A stretch of DNA of 64,000 nt, taken from positions 55,603 to 119,602 of the forward strand of contig JAPZRU010000014.1 in the NCBI GenBank assembly GCA_027531255.1, written 5' to 3'. The notes under the pieces were generated by a model that saw nothing but the letters and a program-made list of their open reading frames with translations, made no database searches and had not been told where the DNA came from. The stretch comes from Steroidobacteraceae bacterium (GTDB lineage Bacteria > Pseudomonadota > Gammaproteobacteria > Steroidobacterales > Steroidobacteraceae). Both the position numbers and the translations under genes were made by a program. Positions 17,890 to 26,004 of this stretch are shown piece by piece. Each line of letters starts with the position of its first letter. The first letter of the stretch is position 1.

Positions 17890-18609
17890 TCAGCTGCGCG
17901 GCGCGAGCCCGAGGCGCGCGCGCCACTCGGACTTGCGGGCCTGCCGCGCGCGACGGCGGATCACGCGGGGCGATGCCCAGTACTCGGGGTGCACGAGGTC
18001 GTACGAGGCCGGCTCAGGGCGCGCACCGGGCAGTTCCAGCGCGCGGGTGAAGACGAGGACGTTCTGGCGATACCAGACCTCGATCTCGGGCCGGCCCCAG
18101 AAATGCGGGCGCACGGCGTCGTAGCAGCGGAAGCCGTGGCTCGCGAACCTGGGGATCCAGTAGGACGGGAAGCGCTCGTTGACGTGGTGGTTGCCGCCCT
18201 GGCCCGGGATCGCGGCGCTGAACAGCACGACGTCGGCGGCCGCGGCAACGTCCGCCACGAAGCCGTCCGCACGCGAGTCCGGCAGGTGCTCGGCGACCTC
18301 CAGGGAGACCGCGAGGTCGTACGTGCGCCCGAGCGCGGGCACGGGCTTCGACAGGTCGGTGGGCCGGAAGCATTCGGCCGGGATCTGCAGCAGTTTTCGG
18401 TCGACGTAGTCGCCGTCGAGCCCCAGCGTGTCCGCCACGCCGAGTTCGCGGGCGGCCTTGAGCCACGTGCCGACACCGCAGCCGAAATCGACGACCGACA
18501 GCGGCCGGTGCCACCCGAACAGGAACTCGAGGATCGCCCGCGCCGAGCGGTACGAACCGTCCATGATGTCCCGGTAGAAACCGGCGTCGTAGCTGCTCGG
18601 GGTCGCCAT
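17890..18609 (-). CDS. Class I SAM-dependent methyltransferase
   Basis: A 239-residue protein with SAM motif I VVDFGCGVGTWLKAA near residue 40 and AVSLEVAEHLP as motif post-II, the pattern of small-molecule or glycan methyltransferases. Its substrate is unknown; linkage to glycosyltransferases on both sides points to modification of a surface glycan. ATG 18609 starts MATPSSYDAGFY. It is divergent from the GT2 gene with a 117-bp gap holding two AACGTT copies 22 bp apart. Confidence 0.85.
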   Translation of the reverse strand: MATPSSYDAGFYRDIMDGSYRSARAILEFLFGWHRPLSVVDFGCGVGTWLKAARELGVADTLGLDGDYVDRKLLQIPAECFRPTDLSKPVPALGRTYDLAVSLEVAEHLPDSRADGFVADVAAAADVVLFSAAIPGQGGNHHVNERFPSYWIPRFASHGFRCYDAVRPHFWGRPEIEVWYRQNVLVFTRALELPGARPEPASYDLVHPEYWASPRVIRRRARQARKSEWRARLGLAPRS

Positions 18610-18726
18610 CGGGTCGAAACGTTAACACCCGGCCACGAACGTTGATAGGCCGCAACGAGGGCCTCACACTCCGCCCCGTCGGTCCGCCCGGGTTCGCCCG
18701 CCGGCCCGCCCGGGAGCGGAGCGTCG

Positions 18727-19578
18727 ATGCGCGTCAGCCTGATCGTGACGACCTACAACTGGCCGGTGGCGCTCGACCTCGTGCTGGCGAGCGTCGCACG
18801 GCAGAGCCGGCTGCCGGACGAAGTGCTGGTCGCCGACGACGGCTCGCGCGACGACACGCGCGCGGTCGTCGACGGCTGGATGCCGCGACTCGGCACGCCG
18901 CTGCTGCACGTCTGGCAGGCGGACCTCGGCTATCGGCTCGCCCGCTCGCGCAACGGCGCACTGGCCCTCGCCCGCGGCGACTACGTGATCGTCGTCGACG
19001 GCGACATGCTGCTGCACCGGGATTTCGTCGCGGATCACGTCGCGTTCGCGCGCCCCGGCTGCTTCGCGCAGGGACCGCGCGTGACCACCACCGAGCCGCT
19101 CGCGCAGCGCCTGCTCGCGAGCCGCGCGCTCGACGTCACGCCGTTCACGCCGGGGCTGCGGCGCGCACGGCGCGCGCTGCGCTGGCTGCCGCTGGCGCGC
19201 GCCTGGAACCGCGACCGCACCGGCTCCCTCGACGGCATCCACGGCTGCAACCAGGCGTTCTGGCGCGACGATCTCGTGCGCGTGAACGGCTGGAACGAGG
19301 CGTTCGAGGGCTGGGGTCCGGAGGATCGCGAGGCGGTCGCGCGCCTCTATCACGCGGGCGTGCGGCGCCGGAACATCCGCTTCGCCGCGCTCGCGGTGCA
19401 CCTCTGGCACCGCACTCGCAAGCAGGACGGCCCGAATCCCTACGCCGCGCTGCTCGCGCAGACGCTCGCGACGCGCGCCGTGCGCTGCGAACACGGGCTG
19501 GACGCGCACCTGGACACGGCGGCGACACCCGCCGTCGCGGGGCCCGCGGGCGCGAACCGCACCGCCGGGACCGCCTGA
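18727..19578 (+). CDS. Glycosyltransferase family 2
   Basis: A 283-residue GT-A enzyme. It shows SLIVTTYNWPVALDLVLASV at the start, VLVADDGSRDDT for nucleotide binding, the metal-binding DGDM (IVVDGDMLLHRDF) and the C-terminal galactosyltransferase-type block GWNEAFEGWGPEDREAVARLYHAG. Such proteins add hexose or hexosamine to surface polysaccharide. The ATG at 18727 directly precedes the first strand. The last 25 residues are low-complexity (A, T, G) and may be dispensable. It is the last recognisable sugar-transfer gene of the LPS cluster. Confidence 0.9.
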   Translation: MRVSLIVTTYNWPVALDLVLASVARQSRLPDEVLVADDGSRDDTRAVVDGWMPRLGTPLLHVWQADLGYRLARSRNGALALARGDYVIVVDGDMLLHRDFVADHVAFARPGCFAQGPRVTTTEPLAQRLLASRALDVTPFTPGLRRARRALRWLPLARAWNRDRTGSLDGIHGCNQAFWRDDLVRVNGWNEAFEGWGPEDREAVARLYHAGVRRRNIRFAALAVHLWHRTRKQDGPNPYAALLAQTLATRAVRCEHGLDAHLDTAATPAVAGPAGANRTAGTA

Positions 19579-19619
19579 CGGGCTACGCCGGACGCCCCGA
19601 CTCGGGCACCATCGGCGCC

Positions 19620-19886
19620 ATGGTCCTGATGCTCCTGGCGGCGTTCGCGGTCGGCGCGGCGCTGTGGTCCCGCACCTGCTTCGAGAACGCACGCCTGACG
19701 GCCGGCCGAGGCCACCTGCGATGGCGCTACCACGGCATCTTCTATGCCGGTGTCGCCGCCGGGCTCGTCGGCCTCGGGCTGCTCGGTCGTTGGCCGGGCG
19801 CCGGGCTCGTCGGCCTCGGGATCTTCGCGGTCGCCGCGGGCTGGGCGCTGAAGCTCAAGATCGACGCGGGCCGCCGCGAGCGCTGA
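19620..19886 (+). CDS. Small two-helix membrane protein
   Basis: An 88-residue hydrophobic protein with an N-terminal membrane helix (VLMLLAAFAVGAALW), a short loop CFENARLTAGRGHLRWRYHG and one or two further glycine-rich helices before the basic tail KIDAGRRER. It starts 42 bp after the GT2 stop and could be co-transcribed. No family was recognised; coding is supported by codon bias and the membrane pattern only. Confidence 0.6.
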   Translation: MVLMLLAAFAVGAALWSRTCFENARLTAGRGHLRWRYHGIFYAGVAAGLVGLGLLGRWPGAGLVGLGIFAVAAGWALKLKIDAGRRER

Positions 19887-19959
19887 GCGCGGCGCCGGCA
19901 CCCGCCGGACCACGAGCACACGAGACGACGGCCGGCCGGACCGGCCACGAGGGGGAACG

Positions 19960-20727
19960 ATGAACGCGACGACCGCGACCGCGGCGGCCTCCACGCACCT
20001 GCGCATCCGCCCGACCGAGCACGGCTGGGAGCAGTTCCCGGATCCGCACGGGCGGCCCACGACGCCGGTGCGCATCCTGAAGCTCGACGATCCCTACGTG
20101 CTCGAGGCGGACTTCCCGCCGCACTTCCACGCCGGCCTGCACTGGCATCCGCACGACACGATCTACGTGATCACGGCGGGCGAGATGCGCTTCGGCGACG
20201 AAGGAGTCTTCAGGCCCGGCGACATCCGCTGGGTGCGAGGCGGCCATGCGTACGGCCCCGAGACCGCGGGCCCGGCGGGCGTGCGCTTCCACCTCGTCAG
20301 CCTCGGGGGACCCGTCGGCCTGAACTGGGCCGATCTGTACGAAGTCCCCGCAACGATCGCCACCCGGCTCGCCGGCTTCGAGCAGGTCGCCGGGCGCGTG
20401 ACCATCGCCGACGACTTCACGCGGTGGCCGCGCACGGCGCCGGTGCCGGGCGTGCGTGCCGAAGTCCTGTGCGAAGACCACCCGCCGCTGCTGCGGCTCG
20501 TGCTCGACGCGGGCGCGAGCCTCCCTGCGCACGCGTTCGGCGCCGACGCGCTCGCCTATGTGCGCGGCGGCTCGCTCGCGATCGAGGGCGAGGCGCCGCT
20601 CGAGGCCGGGGATCTGCGGTGGTCGCGCGCGGACGCGACGGCGGGTCGCGCGACCGCGGGCGCGGGCGGCGCCGATCTGGTGTTCATCGGGCTGAGCGGC
20701 GCGCTCGACTGGCGTACGGCCGAGTGA
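19960..20727 (+). CDS. Bicupin-type cupin domain protein
   Basis: A 255-residue protein with two cupin folds. The first has the metal-binding motif HFHAGLHWHPHDTIYVITAGEMRFG followed by GDIRWVRGGHAYGPE; the second, about residues 165-250, has LVLDAGASLPAHAFGADALAYVRGGSL but fewer histidines, so only the first may bind metal. No signal peptide. The ligand is unknown. The ATG at 19960 follows GAGGGGGAACG, a good ribosome binding site. Confidence 0.8.
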   Translation: MNATTATAAASTHLRIRPTEHGWEQFPDPHGRPTTPVRILKLDDPYVLEADFPPHFHAGLHWHPHDTIYVITAGEMRFGDEGVFRPGDIRWVRGGHAYGPETAGPAGVRFHLVSLGGPVGLNWADLYEVPATIATRLAGFEQVAGRVTIADDFTRWPRTAPVPGVRAEVLCEDHPPLLRLVLDAGASLPAHAFGADALAYVRGGSLAIEGEAPLEAGDLRWSRADATAGRATAGAGGADLVFIGLSGALDWRTAE

Positions 20728-20758
20728 GGGCGGGGCGGCGAGCGTAGAGCGATCGCCC

Positions 20759-20800
20759 GGGCCTGGGCCTGGGCCTGGGCCTGGGCCCGGGCCTGGGCCC
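20759..20800. repeat. GGGCCY hexanucleotide tandem repeat
   Basis: Seven in-register units of GGGCCT or GGGCCC (four GGGCCT, then GGGCCC, GGGCCT, GGGCCC) lie in the gap between two convergent genes. The repeat is self-complementary and prone to slippage; it could form hairpins that act as a bidirectional stop. Confidence 0.8.
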
Positions 20801-20833
20801 GCGCCCGGGGCCGCTGGCGCCCGCGAACCGGCT

Positions 20834-21235
20834 TCAGCGCACGGCCGCGAGGTGCAGCGCGACCAGGCCGAGCCCCCCGAGCGCCGCTGCCGGCGCGAGC
20901 CACGCGAGCCAGTCCTCGACCGTGCCGAACGCGACGCTGCCGACCACCGCGACCAGCACGAACGCGAGATTGCCGGCACCCGCGAGCCGGCCGCCGAGAC
21001 GCGCGAGCCCGGGCCGCACCGGGGGCCGCGGCCACGGCACCGACATGCCCGCGAGCATCGCGATCATCCCGACGCTGGCCGCGATGCCGAACGCGGGCAG
21101 TGGCCCGAGTGCGGTGAGCACGACCAGCGCGACGAGCGCCGCGAACGTCGACACCGTGCCCTCCGCGGCCACGGCGTTCATCCGGCGCAGCGCGGACGGC
21201 GGCGCGTCGGGCGCCGTGGAGACGGGCTCGCTCAT
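20834..21235 (-). CDS. Small four-helix integral membrane protein
   Basis: A 133-residue protein with a short hydrophilic N-terminus (MSEPVSTAPDAPP) and about four hydrophobic segments. No family motif was recognised. The ATG at 21235 lies 13 bp downstream of the nuclease stop on the same strand, so the two are probably one operon. Arginine/proline-rich extension upstream of this ATG is out-of-frame shadow. Confidence 0.65.
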   Translation of the reverse strand: MSEPVSTAPDAPPSALRRMNAVAAEGTVSTFAALVALVVLTALGPLPAFGIAASVGMIAMLAGMSVPWPRPPVRPGLARLGGRLAGAGNLAFVLVAVVGSVAFGTVEDWLAWLAPAAALGGLGLVALHLAAVR

Positions 21236-21248
21236 GCGCGGACGCGCC

Positions 21249-21950
21249 TCATCGCGGCGTCGCGCCGGCCGCGGGCGACGACTCGGGCCGGATCGCGCCC
21301 GGGCAGTGGCCCTCGTCCCAGCAACCGCGCCGCCACGCCCACGGCGCCAGCGGCTCGGCGTCCGCCCACAGCCCGCGCCGCGACGCACGCGCCTCCTCGA
21401 CCGCGGCGCGCGTCTCCACGCGGCGCAGCCACTCCGGCCGCTCCGAGACCCAGGCCCAACCGGCGCGCGCCTGCTCGAGACTCAGGTCCCTGCCGTCCAC
21501 GGCGACGTGGCAGATCGGCCTGCCGAAGCGGTCGATCGAGTAGCACGCCGCGGTCGCAGGCCGGCCTTCGGCCCACGCGCGCAGCGCCCGGCCGGCCTCC
21601 GTGCCGCGCGGCTGACCGAGGCGCTCGGGACGTCCGGCGCAGGCGCAGGCGGCATTCGGCTGCGCCTCGTCGTAGACCTCCGGCGTGTCGATGTCGGACA
21701 GCCGGATGCGGAAGCGCGTGCCGTCGCGGGTTTCGAGAGTGACGGTGTCGCCGTCCTCGACGGCAGCGATGCGGCCCGCGAGCCGGTAGTTCACGTCGCG
21801 CTCGACCGCCGGAGCGGGCGTCGACACGGCCGCAGCCGGAGCCGCGCCCGGACCGGCGGCCAGCGCGGACGGGACCAGCCCCGTCGTCGCGACGAGCATC
21901 GCCGCGGCAGCGAGCCCGCGGGGCGTGTTCGGCAGTCGTGTCATCGTCAT
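21249..21950 (-). CDS. Secreted thermonuclease (SNase-like) protein
   Basis: A 233-residue exported nuclease-like protein. A signal peptide (hydrophobic stretch ending ALAAG) precedes an SNase/OB fold: GRIAAVEDGDTVTLET, RFRIRLSDIDTPEVYDEAQ, EAGRALRAW and DRFGRPICHVAVDGRDLSLEQARAGWAW. The catalytic Arg (RIRL), Asp (SDID), Glu and second Arg (RFGR) positions are all present, so Ca2+-dependent cleavage of nucleic acid in the periplasm or outside is likely. A cysteine-rich insert CACAG follows the first motif. The C-terminus CWDEGHCPG could form a disulfide. Confidence 0.88.
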   Translation of the reverse strand: MTMTRLPNTPRGLAAAAMLVATTGLVPSALAAGPGAAPAAAVSTPAPAVERDVNYRLAGRIAAVEDGDTVTLETRDGTRFRIRLSDIDTPEVYDEAQPNAACACAGRPERLGQPRGTEAGRALRAWAEGRPATAACYSIDRFGRPICHVAVDGRDLSLEQARAGWAWVSERPEWLRRVETRAAVEEARASRRGLWADAEPLAPWAWRRGCWDEGHCPGAIRPESSPAAGATPR

Positions 21951-22039
21951 CCTCCGGACGTGGGGCGCGCCCGCGGCGCGGCCCTTTGGAACGGTCGCCG
22001 CGCCGCGAGTTCCGGGTACGGCGACGGACGCGGAGTCGC

Positions 22040-23791
22040 TCAGCGAGCCTCGTGCACCACGCGCCCGTCGAACACCGTCATCAGCACGCGGGTCGCGGCC
22101 AGCTCCAGCGGCGGAGTCGCGGCGAGGTCACGGTCGACCAGCACGAGATCGGCGCGCTTGCCGGGCGCGATCGAGCCTTCGTCGGCATCGCGGTTCAGCG
22201 CCTGCGCGACGTTGATCGTGTAGGCGTCGAGCGCCTGCGGCAGCGTCAGGCGCTGCGCCGGCACGAAGCCGCCGGGCGGGAGCGGCGTGCCGTCCGCGCC
22301 CACGTACTGGCGCGCGACGGCCATCTGCAGGCCCTGCCACGGGTCGAGCGTGACGACCGGGAAGTCGCTGCCGAACGCGACGCGCGCGCCGGCGCGCTCG
22401 AGCAGCGCCCACGCGAAGCCGCGCTCGGTGCGGACCGGGCCGAGGTTGCGTTCCCACACGCCGATCCAGCCGGGCTCCGGGTTCGCGTGCAGCGGCTGGA
22501 AGCTCGCGGTGACGTCGAGGGCGCGGAAACGGCCGACGTCCGCGAGCGCGATGGTCTCGACGTGCTCGATCTTGTGGCGCCGCACGCCGCGCCCGCGCCA
22601 GGGGCCGTTGGCCCGCGCGGCCGCCTCGTAGGCGTCGAGCGCGAGGCGGATCGACGCGTCCCCGATCGCGTGCGTCGCCATCGGCACGCCGAGCGCGTCG
22701 AGCTCGGCGACGGTGCGCAGGAAGTCCTCGCGCCGCCAGAACAGGTCGCCGCGCCGCGTGTCGTCGGCGTAGGGTTCGAGCAGCGCCGCGGTCTTCGCGT
22801 CGATCACGCCGTCGAGCATCAGCTTCACGCCGCCGAACGCGAGCGCGTCGCCCGACCAGCGCCCGCGCGCGCCGAGGATCTCCTGCCGCTGCGCCGGCGT
22901 CAGGCCCGGTGGCGCCACCGAGATCGCGACGTCGAAGCGCACGCTCAGGTCGCCGTCGCGTTCCAGCTGCTCCAGCAGTTCCAGGGCCGGGAAGTCGCCG
23001 CCGAGCGAGTGAAGGCGCGCCAGACCGAATGCGCTCGCCTGCCGCACCGCCGCACGCAGCGCCGCGAGCTGCTCGTCGCGCGTGGGCCGCGGCACGAGCT
23101 TCCCGACCAGGCCGATCGCAGCCTCCTTGAGTGCCCCGGTGGGCTCGCCGGTCCGCGGATCGCGCACGACGATGCCGTTCGGCGGATCGGGCGTCTCGCG
23201 CGTGATGCCCGCCAGTTCCAGCGCCCGGCCGTTCGCCCACGCGGAATGGCCGTCGGCGGCGTGCAGCAGCACCGGGCGATCCGGGACGATCGCGTCGAGG
23301 TAGCGCCGGTGCGGCAGGGCTTCGGCGCCGAACGCCGCGTACATCCAGCCGCGACCGAGTACCCACGGCGCGGCCGGGTTCGCGTCCGCCCACGCCTTCA
23401 CGCGGCGCTGCAGTTCCGGGACGTCGGCGGCGCCGTCGAGCACGACCCGCGCCTGCGCCAGCGCACCGCCGAGGAAGTGCACGTGGCCGTCCTGCAGGCC
23501 CGGCAGGAGCGTCCGACCGCGGGCCTCGACGACGCGCGTACCCGGACCGCGGTAGCGCGCGACCAGCGCCGCGGACTCGCCGACCGCGACGATGCGCTCG
23601 CCGCGCACCGCAACCGCGTCGGGCGGGCGGCCGCTTCCCGACAGCGCCGCGGACGGCGCGTACACGCGCGCGTCGACGATCAGGAGATCCGCCGGCGCGG
23701 AAGCGCCGGCGCGGGCGGGAGCGCCGGCGAACGCACCCAGGAGTGCCGCGACGAGGGCGACGGCGGTACGGAAGAGCCGGCAAAGCCTCAT
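22040..23791 (-). CDS. Exported YtcJ-like amidohydrolase
   Basis: A 583-residue metal-dependent amidohydrolase of the YtcJ/NfdA type. A signal peptide (MRLCRLFRTAVALVAALLGA, then APARA) precedes the beta domain. The metal motif is DGHVHFLGG; later ligands are in KLMLDGVIDAKTA, ATHAIGD, HKIEHVE and FGSDFPV. The C-terminal INVAQALN...GSIAPGKRADLVLVDRD is typical. Substrate unknown. ATG 23791 is chosen because it directly precedes the signal peptide; the frame stays open further upstream without family resemblance. Confidence 0.92.
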   Translation of the reverse strand: MRLCRLFRTAVALVAALLGAFAGAPARAGASAPADLLIVDARVYAPSAALSGSGRPPDAVAVRGERIVAVGESAALVARYRGPGTRVVEARGRTLLPGLQDGHVHFLGGALAQARVVLDGAADVPELQRRVKAWADANPAAPWVLGRGWMYAAFGAEALPHRRYLDAIVPDRPVLLHAADGHSAWANGRALELAGITRETPDPPNGIVVRDPRTGEPTGALKEAAIGLVGKLVPRPTRDEQLAALRAAVRQASAFGLARLHSLGGDFPALELLEQLERDGDLSVRFDVAISVAPPGLTPAQRQEILGARGRWSGDALAFGGVKLMLDGVIDAKTAALLEPYADDTRRGDLFWRREDFLRTVAELDALGVPMATHAIGDASIRLALDAYEAAARANGPWRGRGVRRHKIEHVETIALADVGRFRALDVTASFQPLHANPEPGWIGVWERNLGPVRTERGFAWALLERAGARVAFGSDFPVVTLDPWQGLQMAVARQYVGADGTPLPPGGFVPAQRLTLPQALDAYTINVAQALNRDADEGSIAPGKRADLVLVDRDLAATPPLELAATRVLMTVFDGRVVHEAR

Positions 23792-23813
23792 CGGCGGGAC
23801 TGTAGCGCAACCC

Positions 23814-23939
23814 GTGGCGCGTCGGCAGACCGGGTTTCTCGATGCGCTGCGCGTGGAGGCGGCCGACCACGGCATCGCCGTGACCGTGGTCGACCGGATG
23901 GCGCGCGCGGCGCTCGCGAACGAGCGCCGCGGCGCGTGA
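23814..23939 (+). pseudogene. Short-chain dehydrogenase remnant
   Basis: About 40 codons read TGFLDALRVEAADHGIAVTVV, the helix-strand just after the catalytic YxxxK of classical SDRs, and continue directly as DRMARAALANERRGA, which resembles the SDR C-terminal helix. The PG loop and substrate cap normally between them are missing, and nothing of the Rossmann fold precedes. This is read as the scar of a deleted SDR gene. Confidence 0.45.
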
Positions 23940-23957
23940 CGGCTCGCCGCGCCGTCG

Positions 23958-24371
23958 CTACTGTCGCGTCGGGGTGATCGTCGCGGCGGCCTCCGTGCAG
24001 GCACGCTCGCAGCGCCGGCAGGTGTCCGCACAGACGCGGCAGTGCGCGTGCGTACGCGCGTGCCGTTCGCACTCGGCGCCGCACAGCCGGCAGGCCAATG
24101 CACAGGCTTCGAGCATCGTCCTCATCAGCGCCTCGTTGCTGCCGGTCCGGCGGGACGCGAGTGCGCCCGTCGCACCGCAGACGTCGGCGCAGTCGAGGTT
24201 CAGCCGGATGCACTGGCGCAGCTGCGTGACGGCCGGCTCGGCGAGGCACGCATCGGCGCACGCGGTGCAGGTCTGGGCGCAGTCGTAGCAGGCCTCGAGC
24301 GCGCGGATCAGCACGTCGTTCGCGTTGCCGCGAACCTCGGGGTGGGTGGCGATCATCTCCTGGGCACGCAT
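23958..24371 (-). CDS. Four-helix-bundle copper-storage protein (Csp3-like)
   Basis: A 137-residue helical protein with 17 cysteines, mostly as CxxC or CxxxC on helices (EACYDCAQTCTACADAC, LDCADVC, EACALACRLCGAEC, HCRVCADTCRRCERAC). This is the pattern of DUF326/Csp proteins, which load many Cu(I) ions into the core of a helical bundle. There is no signal peptide, so it is the cytosolic Csp3 type. ATG 24371 follows GAGGAG. Neighbouring genes are not copper-related. Confidence 0.88.
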   Translation of the reverse strand: MRAQEMIATHPEVRGNANDVLIRALEACYDCAQTCTACADACLAEPAVTQLRQCIRLNLDCADVCGATGALASRRTGSNEALMRTMLEACALACRLCGAECERHARTHAHCRVCADTCRRCERACTEAAATITPTRQ

Positions 24372-24490
24372 GGGAAGCTCCTCGTCCTGGTCGGACGTCC
24401 CGTCCTGCAAGACGCGCTCCCCCGCCGGGCGGATCGGCGTCGAATGGGCTCGACGCATTGCGGCATCGAGCCCATTCCCGCGAGCCGGCC

Positions 24491-24725
24491 TCAGAGCCGC
24501 ACGGCCACGCCCGCGACGTCGTAGCCGCCGAGCGCGTATTCGCCCGCAGGCCGGCGAACGCGCCTTCCGCCTCCGTCCGGGCACCGAGCGCGCCGAACCG
24601 CTGGGCGGTGTCGAGCGTGCCGAAGGAGGCGGTCGCGCTGAACGACTCGCCGCGCGTCTCGAAGCCGCCGAGCACGCCGTCGGTGTCGAGGTCGTAGCCG
24701 CTCGCGCAGCCGTCGCCGGATCGAT
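24491..24725 (-). pseudogene. Unidentified frameshifted coding remnant
   Basis: In the 398-bp gap between the Csp gene and the PspC stop, the minus strand reads GYDLDTDGVLGGFETRGESF and onward to EGAFAGLR. A +1 shift then continues as AGEYALGGYDVAGVAVRL and a stop (24491-24493). Composition (G, T, A, aromatic alternation) is protein-like and resembles the end of a beta-rich secreted or outer membrane protein, but no family is recognised and there is no start. Confidence 0.3.
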
Positions 24726-24769
24726 CGCGCCCGGGCTCAGGAAACGGGGGATGTGTTCATGTCCGGGTT

Positions 24770-25555
24770 TCAGCCGAGCGCGATCGCGGCGAGCAGCAGC
24801 ACGACGAGCGCCAGCACCACGGCCGGCGACAGCGACGTGGTCGCGGACGCGCCGCCCGCACCGCGCCAGGCGCGCCAGTCGCTTCGCACGCGCGACGCCG
24901 CGCGATCCCACGCCTCGTGCACGTCGGCGTGCAGCTGCTGCCACTCCTCGCTGCGCGCGAACTCCGCGGTCTGGCCACGCACCTTCTCGACCAGCGAGCG
25001 CGACGCGCGCGGCAGGGCGTGCGAGGCCGCCGGGCCGCTCGCATACGGCACGATGAACATGAGCAGCAGGTAGACGAAGATCGCCGCGCCGCCGGTCGCG
25101 AACGCGAGCACGACGGCGACGATGCGCACGATCGTGACGTCGAGTCCCGCCCACGCGGCGATGCCGTTGCAGAGTCCGCTGATCATCGCGCCGTCGCTGA
25201 TCTGCCGGAGCCGCGCCGGTGCCGGGCCCGTCGCGGGGCCGGCGCCACCCGTCTCGGCCGGGCCGCGCGTACTCGTCGCGTCGGCGGCGGCGCCGTTCGA
25301 CGCAGGCTCCACCGGCCCGATCTCGTCGAGTACGAGCGCGATCTGCGCGCGCTCCAGCACTTCGCGGCCACCGACCAGGAAGCGCGCGCTCTTCTCCGCG
25401 ATCGACCGTTCGAGGTCCGCGAGGATCTCCGCCCGGTCGGGATTGCCGTCGAGCGTGCGCGCGGCGGCATCGAGGTACTGCGTCAGCAGCGCGTGCGCGT
25501 CGTCCTCGAGCTGGCGCGCGTGGCCGTTCAGGCTGACTCGGATGACGGGTCGCAT
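24770..25555 (-). CDS. PspC domain membrane protein
   Basis: A 261-residue protein. Residues 1-90 are soluble and helical (a domain often found fused to PspC, with LLTQYLDAAARTL and ILADLERSIAEK). A PspC domain follows at about 115-170 (RLRQISDGAMISGLCNGIAAWAGLDVTIVRI with two hydrophobic segments ending FIVPYA), then an amphipathic region and a C-terminal helix. The start overlaps the end of padR by 28 bp, implying translational coupling. PadR-PspC operons respond to envelope stress in other bacteria; that role here is inferred. Confidence 0.87.
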   Translation of the reverse strand: MRPVIRVSLNGHARQLEDDAHALLTQYLDAAARTLDGNPDRAEILADLERSIAEKSARFLVGGREVLERAQIALVLDEIGPVEPASNGAAADATSTRGPAETGGAGPATGPAPARLRQISDGAMISGLCNGIAAWAGLDVTIVRIVAVVLAFATGGAAIFVYLLLMFIVPYASGPAASHALPRASRSLVEKVRGQTAEFARSEEWQQLHADVHEAWDRAASRVRSDWRAWRGAGGASATTSLSPAVVLALVVLLLAAIALG

Positions 25556-25881
25556 GGTGGGTTTCCCAGGTCGAGGAAGGTCTGGCCGATGCGCGCCCAG
25601 TAGGCCTCGAAGGCCTCGAGGTGCGCGCGCCCGGTGGGCGTCAGCCGGTAGTACTTGCGGGGCGGACCCGCCTCGGACTCGCGCCACTCGTAGTCGACGA
25701 GCCCCTCGCGCCGCAGCTTGCTGAGCAGCGGGTAGAGCGTGCCCTCCTGCGTCGCGAACGCGGTACCGGCGAGCCGCCGCAGCAGGTCCGGGACGTAGGC
25801 GGTCGAGGCGCCCACGCTCTTGAGTACGGCGAACTCCAGGAGGCCTTTGCGGATCGACGACAGCTTGGGATCGGAGATCAT
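25528..25881 (-). CDS. PadR-family transcriptional regulator
   Basis: A 117-residue winged-helix regulator with the PadR signature: LSSIRKGLLEFAVLKSVGAS, then TQEGTLYPLLSKLRREGLVDYEW and PPRKYYRLTPTGRAHLEAF. ATG 25881 (MISDPKLSSIRKG) is preferred to the upstream ATG at 25929, because the extra codons would be encoded by the operator palindrome. Ten bp upstream of this start lies the perfect 34-bp inverted repeat, so it probably represses its own operon with the PspC gene. Confidence 0.93.
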   Translation of the reverse strand: MISDPKLSSIRKGLLEFAVLKSVGASTAYVPDLLRRLAGTAFATQEGTLYPLLSKLRREGLVDYEWRESEAGPPRKYYRLTPTGRAHLEAFEAYWARIGQTFLDLGNPPCDPSSESA

Positions 25882-25890
25882 CAGGGCCGC

Positions 25891-25924
25891 ACGACGGTAC
25901 CTTTTCAATGAAAGGTACCGTCGT
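25891..25924. promoter_or_regulatory. 34-bp perfect inverted repeat at the padR promoter
   Basis: ACGACGGTACCTTT and its exact reverse complement AAAGGTACCGTCGT flank a 6-nt centre TCAATG. The repeat lies immediately upstream of padR and downstream of nothing transcribed toward it, the expected place for an autoregulatory operator bound by a PadR dimer. As RNA it could also form a 14-bp hairpin in the 5' leader. Confidence 0.75.
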
Positions 25925-26004
25925 CCCACCCGTTGGTCAACCCCCTCTCGATGCGCCGCCCGGCGACCCTGCGCTCCCGGCGCAGGGCCGATGGGGAGCC
26001 GGGC

